Origin: Psychrobacter immobilis
GTDB lineage: Bacteria > Pseudomonadota > Gammaproteobacteria > Pseudomonadales > Moraxellaceae
DNA: 64,000 nt
Direction of reading: 5' to 3'
Assembly (NCBI GenBank): GCA_904846145.1
Contig: CAJGZL010000001.1
Span: 2,480,001-2,544,000 of the forward strand
Shown here: one piece after another, positions 1 through 9,293 of the stretch
Layout of the letters: each line of letters begins with the position of its first letter
Position numbering within the stretch: the stretch's first letter is position 1
Made by a program: the position numbers and the translations under genes
The notes under the pieces: model-generated
Told to the model about the DNA's origin: nothing
The model's database searches: none
What the model saw: only the letters and a program-made list of their open reading frames with translations

Positions 1-901
1 ACTGATCTTTATCCGCTTCTATCTCTGGCAAAGATAAATCATAGTCACGTTGCAATGTTACTTGTGAATATTGGCTCATCACCAACGTCAGTACTTGCTC
101 AAGGATTTGGTGAATATTTAACGTTTGCCAATTGGGGAGCTGATTAGAGCCCAATAGCTGTCCAATCAGTTGAGTTAGTCGATCGGTCTCAGAGATGATG
201 ATGTCGGTATAAGTTAGCATCTTTTGAGTGGTCGATGCGGTATTAGTGTCATATTCTAAGGGATTTTTTACAGAATCTTGCGCGGCGACTTGATCAGCTG
301 CTTGGTAAGTGACAGCGTTTAGCTTTGCCAGTTGTCTTTGTAGCAGCTGTGCGGCGCCGCGAATACCTGCCAAAGGGTTTTTGACCTCATGAGCCACCGA
401 CCGTAGCATATGACGGGCGATATCATATTGCTGCTCTTGCTGCTGCTCCTTTGAGATACGACTTTGTCGATCCTTGCCCCACATCTCAATAATATAATAG
501 ATCTGATGCTGCTGGATAACTGGCGTCACGCTATAATCGACTAATATGGCAGCGCTTTTGCTAGAGCTACCCAGCGCTTGTGGATGGATACTGTGATCAT
601 GATCGACAAAGGGCTGCTGATACAGGCGAGCATGAGCAAAGCGCTCTGTTAGCGAATAGATATTACTAATAGGGTGATCAACAACATCATTATTTTTATC
701 ACCTGTCTCATTAGGAGCTAATAAAGTCAAAATAGACTGATTCAATAGACGGGCGCGACTAATGGTTAATAACTGCTCGGCTTGCGTGTTTAGCCATCTT
801 ATCTGTAGCGACTCATCGACCCACAAAATAGCGGTAAATAAATGCTGTGAGAGAAAGGTTAAATCAGGAAGCGTTGTAGCAGCATCTGTTTGAGTAGTCA
901 T
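1..901 (-). CDS. glnL: Nitrogen regulation sensor histidine kinase NtrB (partial, 5' end of gene)
   Basis: Partial gene read on the minus strand from an ATG at 901; 300 codons are visible before the window edge and no stop is met. The product begins with a PAS-like region (about residues 10-120, with LWVDESLQIRWLN) and then a HisKA dimerisation domain with the H-box VAHEVKNPLAGIRGAAQLL, phospho-acceptor His171. This H-box is typical of NtrB/GlnL, the cytosolic kinase/phosphatase that controls NtrC in response to PII and nitrogen status. The catalytic ATPase domain lies off the left edge, and ntrC would be expected there too. It is divergent from rimO. Low-complexity Gln runs sit just before the H-box. 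Another NtrB-like kinase is possible, but this H-box makes NtrB the best call. Confidence 0.85.
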   Translation of the reverse strand, partial: MTTQTDAATTLPDLTFLSQHLFTAILWVDESLQIRWLNTQAEQLLTISRARLLNQSILTLLAPNETGDKNNDVVDHPISNIYSLTERFAHARLYQQPFVDHDHSIHPQALGSSSKSAAILVDYSVTPVIQQHQIYYIIEMWGKDRQSRISKEQQQEQQYDIARHMLRSVAHEVKNPLAGIRGAAQLLQRQLAKLNAVTYQAADQVAAQDSVKNPLEYDTNTASTTQKMLTYTDIIISETDRLTQLIGQLLGSNQLPNWQTLNIHQILEQVLTLVMSQYSQVTLQRDYDLSLPEIEADKDQ

Positions 902-1064
902 TATAAAGGCCCAAATAAGACAAGAGTGAAGTAAAAGTGAGGTAAGGTGTTATTATTTAACTGTTATTTAACTATAAATTATAAGCGGAGCACGGCAAAA
1001 CTAGCGGTAAGTATAAAAAAAACGTACAATGCGCACAGCCATTTTATCTCAAGCAAGGTCAGCT

Positions 1065-2657
1065 ATGTCCAAAACTTCTAGCCAGTCAGTCGATGCTATT
1101 TCAGCCAATGATCCATCAAGCATGCAGACAGTAAAAGATGCGGTAACCGTATTTAATCCTGCCCAAAGCTCAGAACCTATTCAACAAGCGCCAAGCCAGC
1201 CCAGCACTTATAAAATTAGCCATCATAAAGCCAATCATAATGAGAACCGTAGTATTGCTCAAAGCAGTGCAGGCAACACTGCGACGGCTAGTGCCCCGAC
1301 CACAGCGCCAAAGATTGGTTTTGTATCATTAGGCTGCCCAAAGGCTTTGGTAGATAGTGAGCGTATTATCACAGAGCTGAGCCGTGATGGTTATCAAGTC
1401 GCCAGTGATTATGAAGGCGCAGATTTAGTCGTGGTCAATACCTGCGGCTTTATTGAGTCGGCAGTACAGGAGTCACTGGACGCTATTGGCGAGGCGATTA
1501 GCAAAAACGGTAAAGTCATCGTCACGGGCTGCTTGGGGAAAGAGGCAGACAAAATTCGCGCGATGCATCCAGCAGTGCTCGCAGTGACAGGTGCTCATGC
1601 GTACGATGAAGTCATTAGAGCCGTTGCATTACATGTGCCCAAGCCTGAGCGTGAGTTGAATGATAAATATAATCCTAAAATTGATCTGATCAACGAGGCG
1701 GGTATTAAACTAACCCCTAGCCATTACGCTTATCTTAAGATATCAGAGGGCTGCAATCATCGCTGCACTTTTTGCATTATCCCCAGTATGCGCGGCGATT
1801 TAGTCTCGCGTCCAATTGATAGTGTGATGAATGAGGCGCTAGCGCTAAAAAACGCTGGAGTCAAAGAGCTACTCATTATCTCACAAGACACCTCAGCTTA
1901 TGGCTTAGATCTAAAGTATAAGACTAGCTTTTGGAATGGCATGCCGCTTAAGTCAAAATTCTATGACATGTGTCAAGCGCTTAACGACTTAGGTATTTGG
2001 GTGCGCCTGCATTATGTCTATCCTTATCCGCATGTCGACAAAGTTGTCGCATTAATGGGCGCGGGCAAGCTACTGCCTTATTTGGATATTCCTTTTCAAC
2101 ATGCCAGCCACAGCGTTCTCAAAGCGATGAAGCGACCTGCGCATAGTGAAAACACGCTAGAGCGTATCAAAGCATGGCGTGAAATATGTCCTGATATTGT
2201 GATTCGATCGACCTTTGTGGTTGGTTTTCCTGGTGAAACGGAAGAAGACTTTCAATTGTTGCTTGACTGGCTGGTTGAAGCACGTCTTGACCGCGTTGGC
2301 GCGTTTACTTATTCAGAGGTTGAAGGCGCAGTCGCTAATGACTTGCCTAATCCAGTACCTGAGGCGGTAAAACAAGAGCGCTATGAGCGCTTTATGGCAT
2401 TGCAACAGGATATCTCCGCGCAAAAGCTGCAAGAAAAAATCGGCAAAACGATGACAGTACTAGTCGATGAGATAGACATGGAAGAGAACATCGCTATCTG
2501 TCGTAGCTACGCTGATGCACCAGAGATTGATGGTCATGTCTATGTTGATGATATTAATGTTGGTGGTAATGGTCCTACTGTAAAAGTCGGGCAATTCATC
2601 ACGGTGACTATTGATGATGCGAGCGAGTATGATCTATTTGCCAGCTATCAAGGTTAA
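1065..2657 (+). CDS. rimO: Ribosomal protein S12 methylthiotransferase RimO
   Basis: RimO is a radical-SAM enzyme that adds a methylthio group to an Asp of ribosomal protein S12. Seen here: the N-terminal UPF0004 domain with three cysteines (C91 in [13 protein letters not shown]127 in NTCGF, C156 in TGCLGKE), the radical-SAM motif CNHRCTFC (C230, C234, C237) and a C-terminal TRAM domain. The ATG at 1065 is chosen because AAGG lies just upstream; an upstream ATG at 1029 has no ribosome binding site. From 1065 the protein is 530 aa, against about 440 in E. coli. The excess is an N-terminal Ser/Gln/Thr/Ala-rich tail of about 80 residues before [12 protein letters not shown], probably disordered. 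Monocistronic and divergent from glnL. Confidence 0.93.
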   Translation: MSKTSSQSVDAISANDPSSMQTVKDAVTVFNPAQSSEPIQQAPSQPSTYKISHHKANHNENRSIAQSSAGNTATASAPTTAPKIGFVSLGCPKALVDSERIITELSRDGYQVASDYEGADLVVVNTCGFIESAVQESLDAIGEAISKNGKVIVTGCLGKEADKIRAMHPAVLAVTGAHAYDEVIRAVALHVPKPERELNDKYNPKIDLINEAGIKLTPSHYAYLKISEGCNHRCTFCIIPSMRGDLVSRPIDSVMNEALALKNAGVKELLIISQDTSAYGLDLKYKTSFWNGMPLKSKFYDMCQALNDLGIWVRLHYVYPYPHVDKVVALMGAGKLLPYLDIPFQHASHSVLKAMKRPAHSENTLERIKAWREICPDIVIRSTFVVGFPGETEEDFQLLLDWLVEARLDRVGAFTYSEVEGAVANDLPNPVPEAVKQERYERFMALQQDISAQKLQEKIGKTMTVLVDEIDMEENIAICRSYADAPEIDGHVYVDDINVGGNGPTVKVGQFITVTIDDASEYDLFASYQG

Positions 2658-2718
2658 ATAGTCGTTCGAATACTCAAAAAATAATGGGCAAATAGAGTAG
2701 ATGAAAATTGCCCAATAG

Positions 2719-2892
2719 CTAGGGCGTATCATCAATTAAAACATTTATATTTTATGGGTTAAAAATGGCTATATTTCCGCCACTCTTTATAAATTTCTAG
2801 ACAATATGTTCATATTCTCTGCAAAATTTATCTTGATTGACAAAAATCTATCTCATTTTTACCCTCATAACCTAATTAATGACACGCCCTAG
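2719..2892. mobile_element. MITE-like element with about 20-bp terminal inverted repeats
   Basis: The ends CTAGGGCGTATCATCAATTA (2719-2738) and TAATTAATGACACGCCCTAG (2873-2892) are inverted repeats matching at 18 of 20 positions. Weaker complementarity continues inward (ATGGGTTAAAAATG against CATTTTTACCCTCAT). The element is about 174 bp, AT-rich and without an ORF. TAG directly abuts both ends, which could be a 3-bp target duplication (or TA if the ends are trimmed). This fits a non-autonomous miniature transposable element mobilised by a transposase elsewhere. It lies between rimO and pyrH. No second copy is seen in the window, so the family is unknown. Confidence 0.65.
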
Positions 2893-2908
2893 TAGTTTTT
2901 GCTACAAT
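2879..2908 (+). promoter_or_regulatory. Candidate pyrH promoter, -35 inside the MITE end
   Basis: ATGACA (2879-2884, one mismatch to TTGACA) is 18 bp from TACAAT (2903-2908, one mismatch to TATAAT). The -35 hexamer lies in the right terminal repeat of the MITE-like element and the -10 lies outside it. It points toward pyrH, about 110 bp downstream. Inferred from hexamer match and spacing only. Confidence 0.4.
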
Positions 2909-3021
2909 TAGCGCAATTTGTTTTTACGCTCTACTCTTCATTATTATAATATCGGCGTTTAATAATAACGCTACGGTTTACTCATATTATTAATAACATA
3001 TTACTCATAAAAGGTGCTCTT

Positions 3022-3747
3022 ATGTCTGACAAAAATCCTCGTTACTCGCGCATTTTGCTTAAGCTGTCAGGTGAGGCTTTGGCTGGTGGCAAAGATATGG
3101 GCATTGACAGCGAAGTATTGGACAAAATGAGTTTATCTATTGCCCATCTGCGCGGTCTTGGTGTACAAGTCGGTATCGTCGTCGGTGGTGGTAACTTGTA
3201 CCGCGGCGCACAGTTGCAAAAAGAAGGTTTGGTTGGGCGCGTCACAGGCGATCAGATGGGTATGCTTGCGACGGTCATGAATGGCCTTGCTATGCGTGAT
3301 GCTTTGGAGCGCCGCAATATTAAGACGCGCTTGATGTCAGCGCTACCGATTGGCGAGGTGACTGAAAGCTATAGTAGCCGTAATGCTATTCGCCACCTCA
3401 AAAATGGTGAAGTCTGTATTTTTGTGGCAGGTACAGGTAATCCGTTCTTTACTACGGATACCGCAGCGTGTTTGCGTGGCATTGAGATTGAAGCGGGTTT
3501 GATCCTAAAAGCGACCAAAGTCGATGGTGTCTATGATAAAGACCCAAGCTTACATAGCGATGCGGTCAAATATGATGGCTTAACCTTTGATGAAGTATTA
3601 GAGCAAAAGCTTGGGGTCATGGATTTAACGGCTATCGCTTTATGCCGTGAGCATAATGTGCCACTGCAAGTGTTCGATATGACCAAACCCAATGCGTTAT
3701 TAAATGTGGTTATGGGCGAAAACGAAGGCACAAGGGTCTATCATTAA
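3022..3747 (+). CDS. pyrH: UMP kinase
   Basis: PyrH phosphorylates UMP to UDP in de novo pyrimidine synthesis; the bacterial enzyme belongs to the amino-acid kinase family and is hexameric. Seen here: the N-terminal nucleotide-binding segment [12 protein letters not shown], the glycine-rich VGGGNLYRG loop, [11 protein letters not shown], the [16 protein letters not shown] loop and a C-terminal FDMTKP motif. At 241 aa it equals E. coli PyrH. The ATG follows AAGGTG at good spacing. frr follows 102 bp downstream on the same strand, the usual pyrH-frr pairing. tsf and rpsB, often upstream, are absent; a MITE-like element occupies the upstream region. Confidence 0.97.
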   Translation: MSDKNPRYSRILLKLSGEALAGGKDMGIDSEVLDKMSLSIAHLRGLGVQVGIVVGGGNLYRGAQLQKEGLVGRVTGDQMGMLATVMNGLAMRDALERRNIKTRLMSALPIGEVTESYSSRNAIRHLKNGEVCIFVAGTGNPFFTTDTAACLRGIEIEAGLILKATKVDGVYDKDPSLHSDAVKYDGLTFDEVLEQKLGVMDLTAIALCREHNVPLQVFDMTKPNALLNVVMGENEGTRVYH

Positions 3748-3849
3748 ACAGCAGCATCATACAGAATGATTAAAAGATGACAGCGCCAACTATATATAGT
3801 TAACCGTTAACAACCAATAATAAAATATATTATCGATAAGGATAGAACC

Positions 3850-4404
3850 ATGATCAAAGAGATAAAGCAAGAAGGCGAAGCGCGGATGCAAAAGACGCTA
3901 GAGGCGCTCGAGAGTACCTTTAGTAAAGTTCGCACAGGTCGCGCTCATCCTGGTATGTTGTCAGGTATTATGGTCAGCTATTATGGTGCGGCCACCCCGT
4001 TGAATCAGGTTGCTAGCGTCAACGTCGAAGACTCGCGCACCCTGCTAGTCCAGCCGTTCGATCGTACTATGGTACAAGCGGTCGATAAAGCCATTCGCGA
4101 AGCTGATTTGGGTCTTAATCCCATGACCGCTGATGTAATTCGTGTACCGATGCCATCACTGACTGAAGAGACCCGTCGCGATATGCAAAAGCTGGCACGT
4201 GGTGAAGCTGAAAACAGTCGTGTTTCTATTCGTAATGTGCGTCGTGATATGATGAATGATATCAAGGACTTAGCCAAAGAAAAAGAGATATCAGAGGACG
4301 ATGAGCGTCGCGCAAGCGATGAGATCCAAAAGATTACCGATAAGTACATTGAAACGATCGATAGTCGTCTAAGTAAAAAAGAAAGTGATCTGATGGAAGT
4401 GTAA
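3850..4404 (+). CDS. frr: Ribosome recycling factor
   Basis: RRF works with EF-G to split post-termination ribosomes in the cytoplasm. The 184-aa protein (E. coli 185) shows the conserved segments [40 protein letters not shown] and RNVRRD, and a long charged C-terminal helix. AAGGAT precedes the ATG. It is probably cotranscribed with pyrH and is followed by an intrinsic terminator at 4443-4491 that closes the pyrH-frr unit. Confidence 0.97.
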   Translation: MIKEIKQEGEARMQKTLEALESTFSKVRTGRAHPGMLSGIMVSYYGAATPLNQVASVNVEDSRTLLVQPFDRTMVQAVDKAIREADLGLNPMTADVIRVPMPSLTEETRRDMQKLARGEAENSRVSIRNVRRDMMNDIKDLAKEKEISEDDERRASDEIQKITDKYIETIDSRLSKKESDLMEV

Positions 4405-4442
4405 GCAGCTTTTTTGCTTATTAAGTCACTAGCCATATAAGA

Positions 4443-4491
4443 GCTGGCATCCTCTCACAAGAGCTATTTGTTAGAGTGCCAGTTTTTTTTG
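4443..4491 (+). terminator. Intrinsic terminator after frr
   Basis: CTGGCA (4444-4449) pairs with TGCCAG (4477-4482), with CTCT/AGAG extending the stem, followed by an eight-T run. It separates pyrH-frr from the uppS operon. Confidence 0.7.
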
Positions 4492-4527
4492 TAAATGAGT
4501 TTTATAAGCCCATTTTACATCTCTTTT

Positions 4528-4557
4528 TTGCATCGCTTATTTTATGCAGTCTATAAT
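4528..4557 (+). promoter_or_regulatory. Candidate promoter of the uppS-cdsA-dxr-rseP-bamA run
   Basis: A perfect TATAAT (4552-4557) is preceded at 18 bp by TTGCAT (4528-4533). It lies directly after the frr terminator and before uppS, where a new transcript must begin. Predicted start about 4564. Inference from sequence only. Confidence 0.45.
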
Positions 4558-4634
4558 AGCAACAGCTTATGACTTCCTTTATAGACGTTAATTCTATTTT
4601 CTGTCTTAAATTTACCAATGATAATGGCTCTAAA

Positions 4635-5375
4635 ATGCACAAAGAACCCACGCTAGATATTCTACCCAAACACATTGCTATCATTATGGATGGCAACAAT
4701 CGTTATGGCAAACAACATGCGTTAGCTAAAGGCGCAGGCCATAGTAAGGGTAAGGATGCGCTTGATCCTATCGTTGAATACTGCCGTGAAGTTGGCATTG
4801 AGGTGTTGACTGTATTTGCCTTTTCGAGTGAGAACTGGCAGCGGCCACCGACTGAGGTGTCACTGCTGATGCATCTGCTGTCAGTGACGATTACCGAGCA
4901 GCTACCACGGATGCAAAAATATCAAATCCAGCTGCGCTTCATCGGTGATCGTAGTCAGTTATCCACTGATTTGCAGGCACAAATGGCGGATGCTGAAGCA
5001 CAAACCGCACATTTTAAAGCGATGAGTTTAGTGATTGCGATCAGTTATGGTGGTCAATGGGATATTGCGCACGCCGCAAGACAGCTGGCTGAGCAAGTGC
5101 AAGAGGGCAAATTAGAAGCCAAAGATATCAATAAAGAGCTACTGGCCCAGCACGTACAGCTTGCTGATGCGCCAGCGGTTGATATGCTCATTCGTACGGG
5201 CGGCGAGTATCGACTATCCAACTTTTTATTGTGGCAATCGGCCTATGCAGAGCTGTTCTTCACTCAGACATTATGGCCGAATTTTAGTGCAGAAGAGCTA
5301 GCATCAATGCTCGCAGAATTTGCCCAGCGTCAACGTCGTTTTGGCAAGACCAGTGAGCAAATACAGAGTCGTTAA
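4635..5375 (+). CDS. uppS: (2E,6E)-farnesyl-diphosphate-specific ditrans,polycis-undecaprenyl-diphosphate synthase
   Basis: UppS condenses isopentenyl diphosphate units onto farnesyl diphosphate to give undecaprenyl diphosphate, the lipid carrier for peptidoglycan and O-antigen. Seen here: IAIIMDGNNRYGK with the catalytic Asp, FAFSSENWQRP, and the C-terminal DMLIRTGGEYRLSNFLLWQ and AELFFT motifs. The start is uncertain. ATG 4635 (246 aa) leaves the family-typical short leader before IMDGN, while ATG 4569 (268 aa) is also in frame; neither has a clear Shine-Dalgarno. The candidate promoter ends only about 12 bp before 4569, which favours 4635. Arg-Tyr replaces the more usual Arg-Trp after MDGNN. 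First gene of the envelope run, followed by cdsA. Confidence 0.94.
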   Translation: MHKEPTLDILPKHIAIIMDGNNRYGKQHALAKGAGHSKGKDALDPIVEYCREVGIEVLTVFAFSSENWQRPPTEVSLLMHLLSVTITEQLPRMQKYQIQLRFIGDRSQLSTDLQAQMADAEAQTAHFKAMSLVIAISYGGQWDIAHAARQLAEQVQEGKLEAKDINKELLAQHVQLADAPAVDMLIRTGGEYRLSNFLLWQSAYAELFFTQTLWPNFSAEELASMLAEFAQRQRRFGKTSEQIQSR

Positions 5376-5484
5376 CCTCATTATTAACCTGCGCCAATTA
5401 GCTGTTATAATGCCTGTCAGCATGAGTATTATCAGTTAACTATTTTCGTAAACCTACTGACTACAACTAAAAGGCTCGATCACT

Positions 5485-6294
5485 ATGTGGCAACGGATTA
5501 GAACGGCAGTGGTGCTGATCATTATTGTTGGTATCGCATTATTTGCCAGCCAAACACCGGTTCTATTCGCGCCGCTCCTGGCGATTGGGGTGACTATTGC
5601 GGCTCATGAGTGGACCAAATTGATGCCTAAATGGCGTCAGCCAGTGGTGTTTGTGCTGATAGTAGTGGCCATCACTTTAGTCTCTCTCATATTTGAAGCG
5701 ACTTGGGTGCTGTGGTGGCTGGCCTCCTTAGTTATTTGGCTCATGGCACTATCATGGGTCACTAAGTTTCCGACATTTACTAACTGGTATGGTCAGCGCC
5801 TGGCTTTGATGGGCGTTGTCATTTTGACTGGTTCAATCACCGCTATGTTCTATTTGTGGCAGGCATCGCCTTGGTGGCTGATGTATGTGTTCTTGATGGT
5901 ATGGTGCGCAGATAGTGGTGCTTACTTTGTCGGACGTAAGCTTGGCCGCGTCAAGATGGCACCCAATGTGTCACCGAACAAAAGTATGGAAGGATTGGCT
6001 GGTGGTTTAGTGACGGGCTTAGTAGTGGTTGTTGCCATTAGCTTTTTTAAGCTGCAACTCACGGGCATAGCTTTAGTCACATTTGTAGCTTTGTCAGCGA
6101 TCACTATATTAGCGTCAGTATTGGGTGATCTGTTTGAATCGATGCTCAAGCGCCGCGCTAAAGTAAAAGACTCAGGGACTATTTTGCCAGGTCACGGTGG
6201 TATTTTGGATCGTATTGACTCGCTTTTATCTGCCACGCCGATATTTGCTTTAGGGTTTTGGGGTCTACAGCAATTAGGCTGGTTGGTGGTTTAA
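5485..6294 (+). CDS. cdsA: Phosphatidate cytidylyltransferase
   Basis: CdsA makes CDP-diacylglycerol from phosphatidic acid and CTP at the inner membrane, the branch point of phospholipid synthesis. The 269-aa protein has about seven hydrophobic segments and the family signature near the C terminus: WCADSGAYFVGRKLG, then SPNKSMEGLAGG, then LKRRAKVKDSGTILPGHGG and DRIDSL. AAGG precedes the ATG. It sits between uppS and dxr, the order found in many gammaproteobacteria. Confidence 0.96.
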   Translation: MWQRIRTAVVLIIIVGIALFASQTPVLFAPLLAIGVTIAAHEWTKLMPKWRQPVVFVLIVVAITLVSLIFEATWVLWWLASLVIWLMALSWVTKFPTFTNWYGQRLALMGVVILTGSITAMFYLWQASPWWLMYVFLMVWCADSGAYFVGRKLGRVKMAPNVSPNKSMEGLAGGLVTGLVVVVAISFFKLQLTGIALVTFVALSAITILASVLGDLFESMLKRRAKVKDSGTILPGHGGILDRIDSLLSATPIFALGFWGLQQLGWLVV

Positions 6295-6423
6295 AGCATA
6301 AAAATTTTGTTTGAGTTCTAATGAGTAGCGCTTAGCTATTTTTGTTAGGGTTTGACAATTTTGTAGGCATCAACACTTCTTTAGGTATTATTTTTAGGTA
6401 CTATTGGACAGGTATTAGTAGTT

Positions 6424-7626
6424 ATGACGCAACGCATCGCGGTACTAGGCGCAACAGGCTCAATAGGCGATAGCACTTTGGCAATATTGGCCACGCACCT
6501 AAAAGACTATCAAGTCTATGCGTTATCAGGCCATCAACGCCTAGATAAACTGCTTAAGCTTTGCCAACAATTCGAGCCTAAACGGGTCGCTGTACCAACT
6601 GCTGCTGTCGATGATTTTGCCGCACAGCTTAAACAAGCTGGTTTGACAATTGATGTGGTAGGCGGCGCTGAAGGACTCATTGATATTGCCACTGATAGCC
6701 AAGTCGATACGGTAGTTGCCGCCATAGTGGGTGCTGCAGGCTTGCCTTCTACCTTAGCCGCTGCGCGCGCAGGTAAACGCATACTACTTGCCAATAAAGA
6801 GGCGCTAGTGATGGCAGGTGAAGTGATGATCAAAGCGGTCAAAACCCATCATGCTACCTTATTACCCTTAGATTCTGAGCATAATGCTATCTTTCAGTGT
6901 CTGCCCGCAGTTATTCAACAAGACAATACGCAGATTCATGATAGCAGTCATGGCGTACGTAAACTGTGGCTAACCGCCTCTGGTGGACCTTTTTTAAAGC
7001 AGTCATTTGCGCAGATGCAGCAAGCAGGAATCAGCGAGGCAATCAAACACCCTAACTGGTCGATGGGTCAAAAGATATCTGTCGATTCAGCGACGATGAT
7101 GAACAAGGGGTTAGAATTAATAGAGGCCTGTCATTTATTCGATCTACCTGAGAGCAAGATAAATGTGGTTATTCATCCACAAAGCATCATTCACTCAATG
7201 GTAGAATATAACGACGGCAGTTATTTGGCGCAGCTGGGCAGCCCCGATATGAAAACGCCGATTGCCCATGCGCTAAGCTATCCCAAGCGTATTGCTAGTG
7301 GCGCGCAACCCTTAGATTTATTCGCTTTAAATAATTTAGAGTTTATAAAACCTGACCTGCATAAGTTTGCCTGTTTGCGTCTGGCACGTGATGCTATGCA
7401 AGCAGGTACACAAGCAACGATAGTACTCAATGCCGCTAATGAGCTGGCAGTAGAGGCTTTTTTGCATAGCCAAATACGTTTGACGGATATTGCCACTATT
7501 AATGAGCAGGCATTAACCCAAGTGCCAGTGCCTGCCTTGAGTGCAGATGCTGATATTGACGATATTTTAGCCATTGATAGCTTAGCTAGGCGTTATACGA
7601 CTAAGCTAATTGCTAATATAGCTTGA
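6424..7626 (+). CDS. dxr: 1-deoxy-D-xylulose 5-phosphate reductoisomerase
   Basis: Dxr (IspC) converts DXP to MEP with NADPH, the committed step of the non-mevalonate isoprenoid pathway and the target of fosmidomycin. At 400 aa (E. coli 398) it shows the dinucleotide-binding LGATGSIGDSTL at the N terminus, ANKEALV, the metal-binding LPLDSEHNAIFQ, TASGGPF, and HPNWSMGQKISVDSATMMNKGLE. It supplies precursors for UppS encoded just upstream. rseP follows 34 bp downstream. Confidence 0.97.
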   Translation: MTQRIAVLGATGSIGDSTLAILATHLKDYQVYALSGHQRLDKLLKLCQQFEPKRVAVPTAAVDDFAAQLKQAGLTIDVVGGAEGLIDIATDSQVDTVVAAIVGAAGLPSTLAAARAGKRILLANKEALVMAGEVMIKAVKTHHATLLPLDSEHNAIFQCLPAVIQQDNTQIHDSSHGVRKLWLTASGGPFLKQSFAQMQQAGISEAIKHPNWSMGQKISVDSATMMNKGLELIEACHLFDLPESKINVVIHPQSIIHSMVEYNDGSYLAQLGSPDMKTPIAHALSYPKRIASGAQPLDLFALNNLEFIKPDLHKFACLRLARDAMQAGTQATIVLNAANELAVEAFLHSQIRLTDIATINEQALTQVPVPALSADADIDDILAIDSLARRYTTKLIANIA

Positions 7627-7660
7627 TCCAGTTGACAGTAGGTTTAGTTGAGATAAGACT

Positions 7661-9034
7661 ATGACATTTATTCTAACTTTGTTAGCCGCGATCTTTGTTT
7701 TAGGTCCGCTCATTGCCTTGCATGAATGGGGTCATTATATCGTGGCGCGTCTGTGTGGCGTAAAGGTGTTGACGTATTCTATAGGCTTTGGGCCTAAGCT
7801 TACTAGCTGGACGAGTAAACGTAGTGGTATTGACTATCGTCTCTCTATGCTACCGCTTGGCGGTTATGTCAAAATGCTGGATGAGCGTGAGGGTGAGGTG
7901 GCAAAAGATCAGCTGCATTTAGCCTTTAATCGCCAACATCCGCTCAAAAAGATCGCTATTGTAGCGGCAGGTCCAATCATGAACTTTGTGATTGCTATAG
8001 CGCTGTTTTGGGTGTTGTTTATGACCCCATCAGAGCAGCTCGCTACTAACATAGGTCAAGTATTGCCCGATACGCCAGCAGCTATGGCTAAGCTACCAGC
8101 AGGCGATAAGATCGTCGCTATTGATGGTCATCAAGTACAGACTTGGGAAGGCATTAATTATCGATTGGCTGGGCGTATGGGTGAGACTGATAACGTTAGT
8201 ATCACCTTACAATCCGCCACCGATACCAGTCAAGCGACGACGTATCAAGCGCCTGTCACTCGCTTTATGCAAGAGCGAGATCAAGGTAAGGATGCGTTAA
8301 GTAGTTTTGGTGTTTTACCTTGGCAGCCTAATATCACGCCTACTATCGGTGAACTTTCTCCAGATGGGGCCGCTATTAAGCAAGGCTTGCAAGTAGGGGA
8401 TACGATTACTGCCATTAATGAGACGCCGATAACCGATTGGATCAGCGCGACGCGTATTATACGTGACAGTCCTGAGGTGTTATTGAGTTTTACGGTAATG
8501 CGCGATGACAAATTAGTTAACTTATCGATTATGCCACAGGGCAAAAAAGATAATTTAGGCAATCGCTTTGGTCAGATTGGTGCTATGGTAGTTCAGTCTG
8601 AGATTGTTATACCTGATGAATATAAAACCACGATCGTCTATGGTGCTGGCGAAAGTTTGATTAAGTCGTTTCAAAAGACTGAACAGCTCGCTGTGATGAC
8701 CGTAGACTCTATGGGCAAAATGATTTCAGGTATGATCGGTTTGGATAATTTATCAGGACCGATTACCATTGCCAAAGTCGCTAAGCAAAGCTTTGATATC
8801 AGTTGGGAGATGGTATTATCCACCGCAGCTTTGATCAGCTTGAGCTTAGCGGTACTTAATTTATTGCCTATTCCAGTTTTAGATGGTGGTCATTTGGTCT
8901 ACTATGTTATCGAGCTGATTCGTGGTAAACCCTTATCAGAGGGTATCCAAATTGTAGGGGCTAATATTGGTTTACTCTTACTGTTAGGTTTCATGGTGTT
9001 AGCAATTGGTAATGATATCAGCCGACTTTTCTGA
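7661..9034 (+). CDS. rseP: RIP metalloprotease RseP (site-2 protease)
   Basis: RseP is an inner-membrane zinc protease that cuts anti-sigma-E RseA and residual signal peptides. Seen here: HEWGH (residues 21-25, the usual HExxH zinc motif with Trp where many homologues have Phe), SIGFGPKL, two PDZ regions (about residues 125-200 and 215-295) and the second zinc/membrane motif NLLPIPVLDGGH near residue 405. Hydrophobic segments at both ends match the four-helix topology. At 457 aa it is close to E. coli (450). It precedes bamA, linking envelope-stress sensing with OMP assembly. Confidence 0.96.
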   Translation: MTFILTLLAAIFVLGPLIALHEWGHYIVARLCGVKVLTYSIGFGPKLTSWTSKRSGIDYRLSMLPLGGYVKMLDEREGEVAKDQLHLAFNRQHPLKKIAIVAAGPIMNFVIAIALFWVLFMTPSEQLATNIGQVLPDTPAAMAKLPAGDKIVAIDGHQVQTWEGINYRLAGRMGETDNVSITLQSATDTSQATTYQAPVTRFMQERDQGKDALSSFGVLPWQPNITPTIGELSPDGAAIKQGLQVGDTITAINETPITDWISATRIIRDSPEVLLSFTVMRDDKLVNLSIMPQGKKDNLGNRFGQIGAMVVQSEIVIPDEYKTTIVYGAGESLIKSFQKTEQLAVMTVDSMGKMISGMIGLDNLSGPITIAKVAKQSFDISWEMVLSTAALISLSLAVLNLLPIPVLDGGHLVYYVIELIRGKPLSEGIQIVGANIGLLLLLGFMVLAIGNDISRLF

Positions 9035-9293
9035 TGATTACAACTGACAGTTTGTTATTTAAGCTCGCTGTGCTATTTGCCCGTATAGGAATGGCATTTA
9101 ACGAACAAGTATTAGCATTTATGATTTTTTAAGCTTCGATGCTGTAATATTAGTAATTTTTAGTTTATTTTATGATGTGTTTTATATACAGTGTCTTGAG
9201 TCTGTATGGGATGAATCGCTTATTTAGTATTTATTCCCTTCTTAAGACGCTTTTTAACTTAACTTTAGCACCTTTTATTGACGGATAGTGTTT

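Noticed and set aside
2837..2866. Perfect TTGACA inside the MITE as a pyrH -35 box
   Set aside because: No acceptable -10 hexamer at 16-18 bp; the ATGACA/TACAAT pair at the element edge fits better.
4005..4436. 143-codon minus-strand ORF opposite frr
   Set aside because: Antisense shadow of a conserved gene with Ser/Arg-biased composition and no upstream ribosome site.
9035..9293. Sigma-E promoter before bamA
   Set aside because: No convincing GAACTT-N16-TCTGA pair was seen in the spacer.
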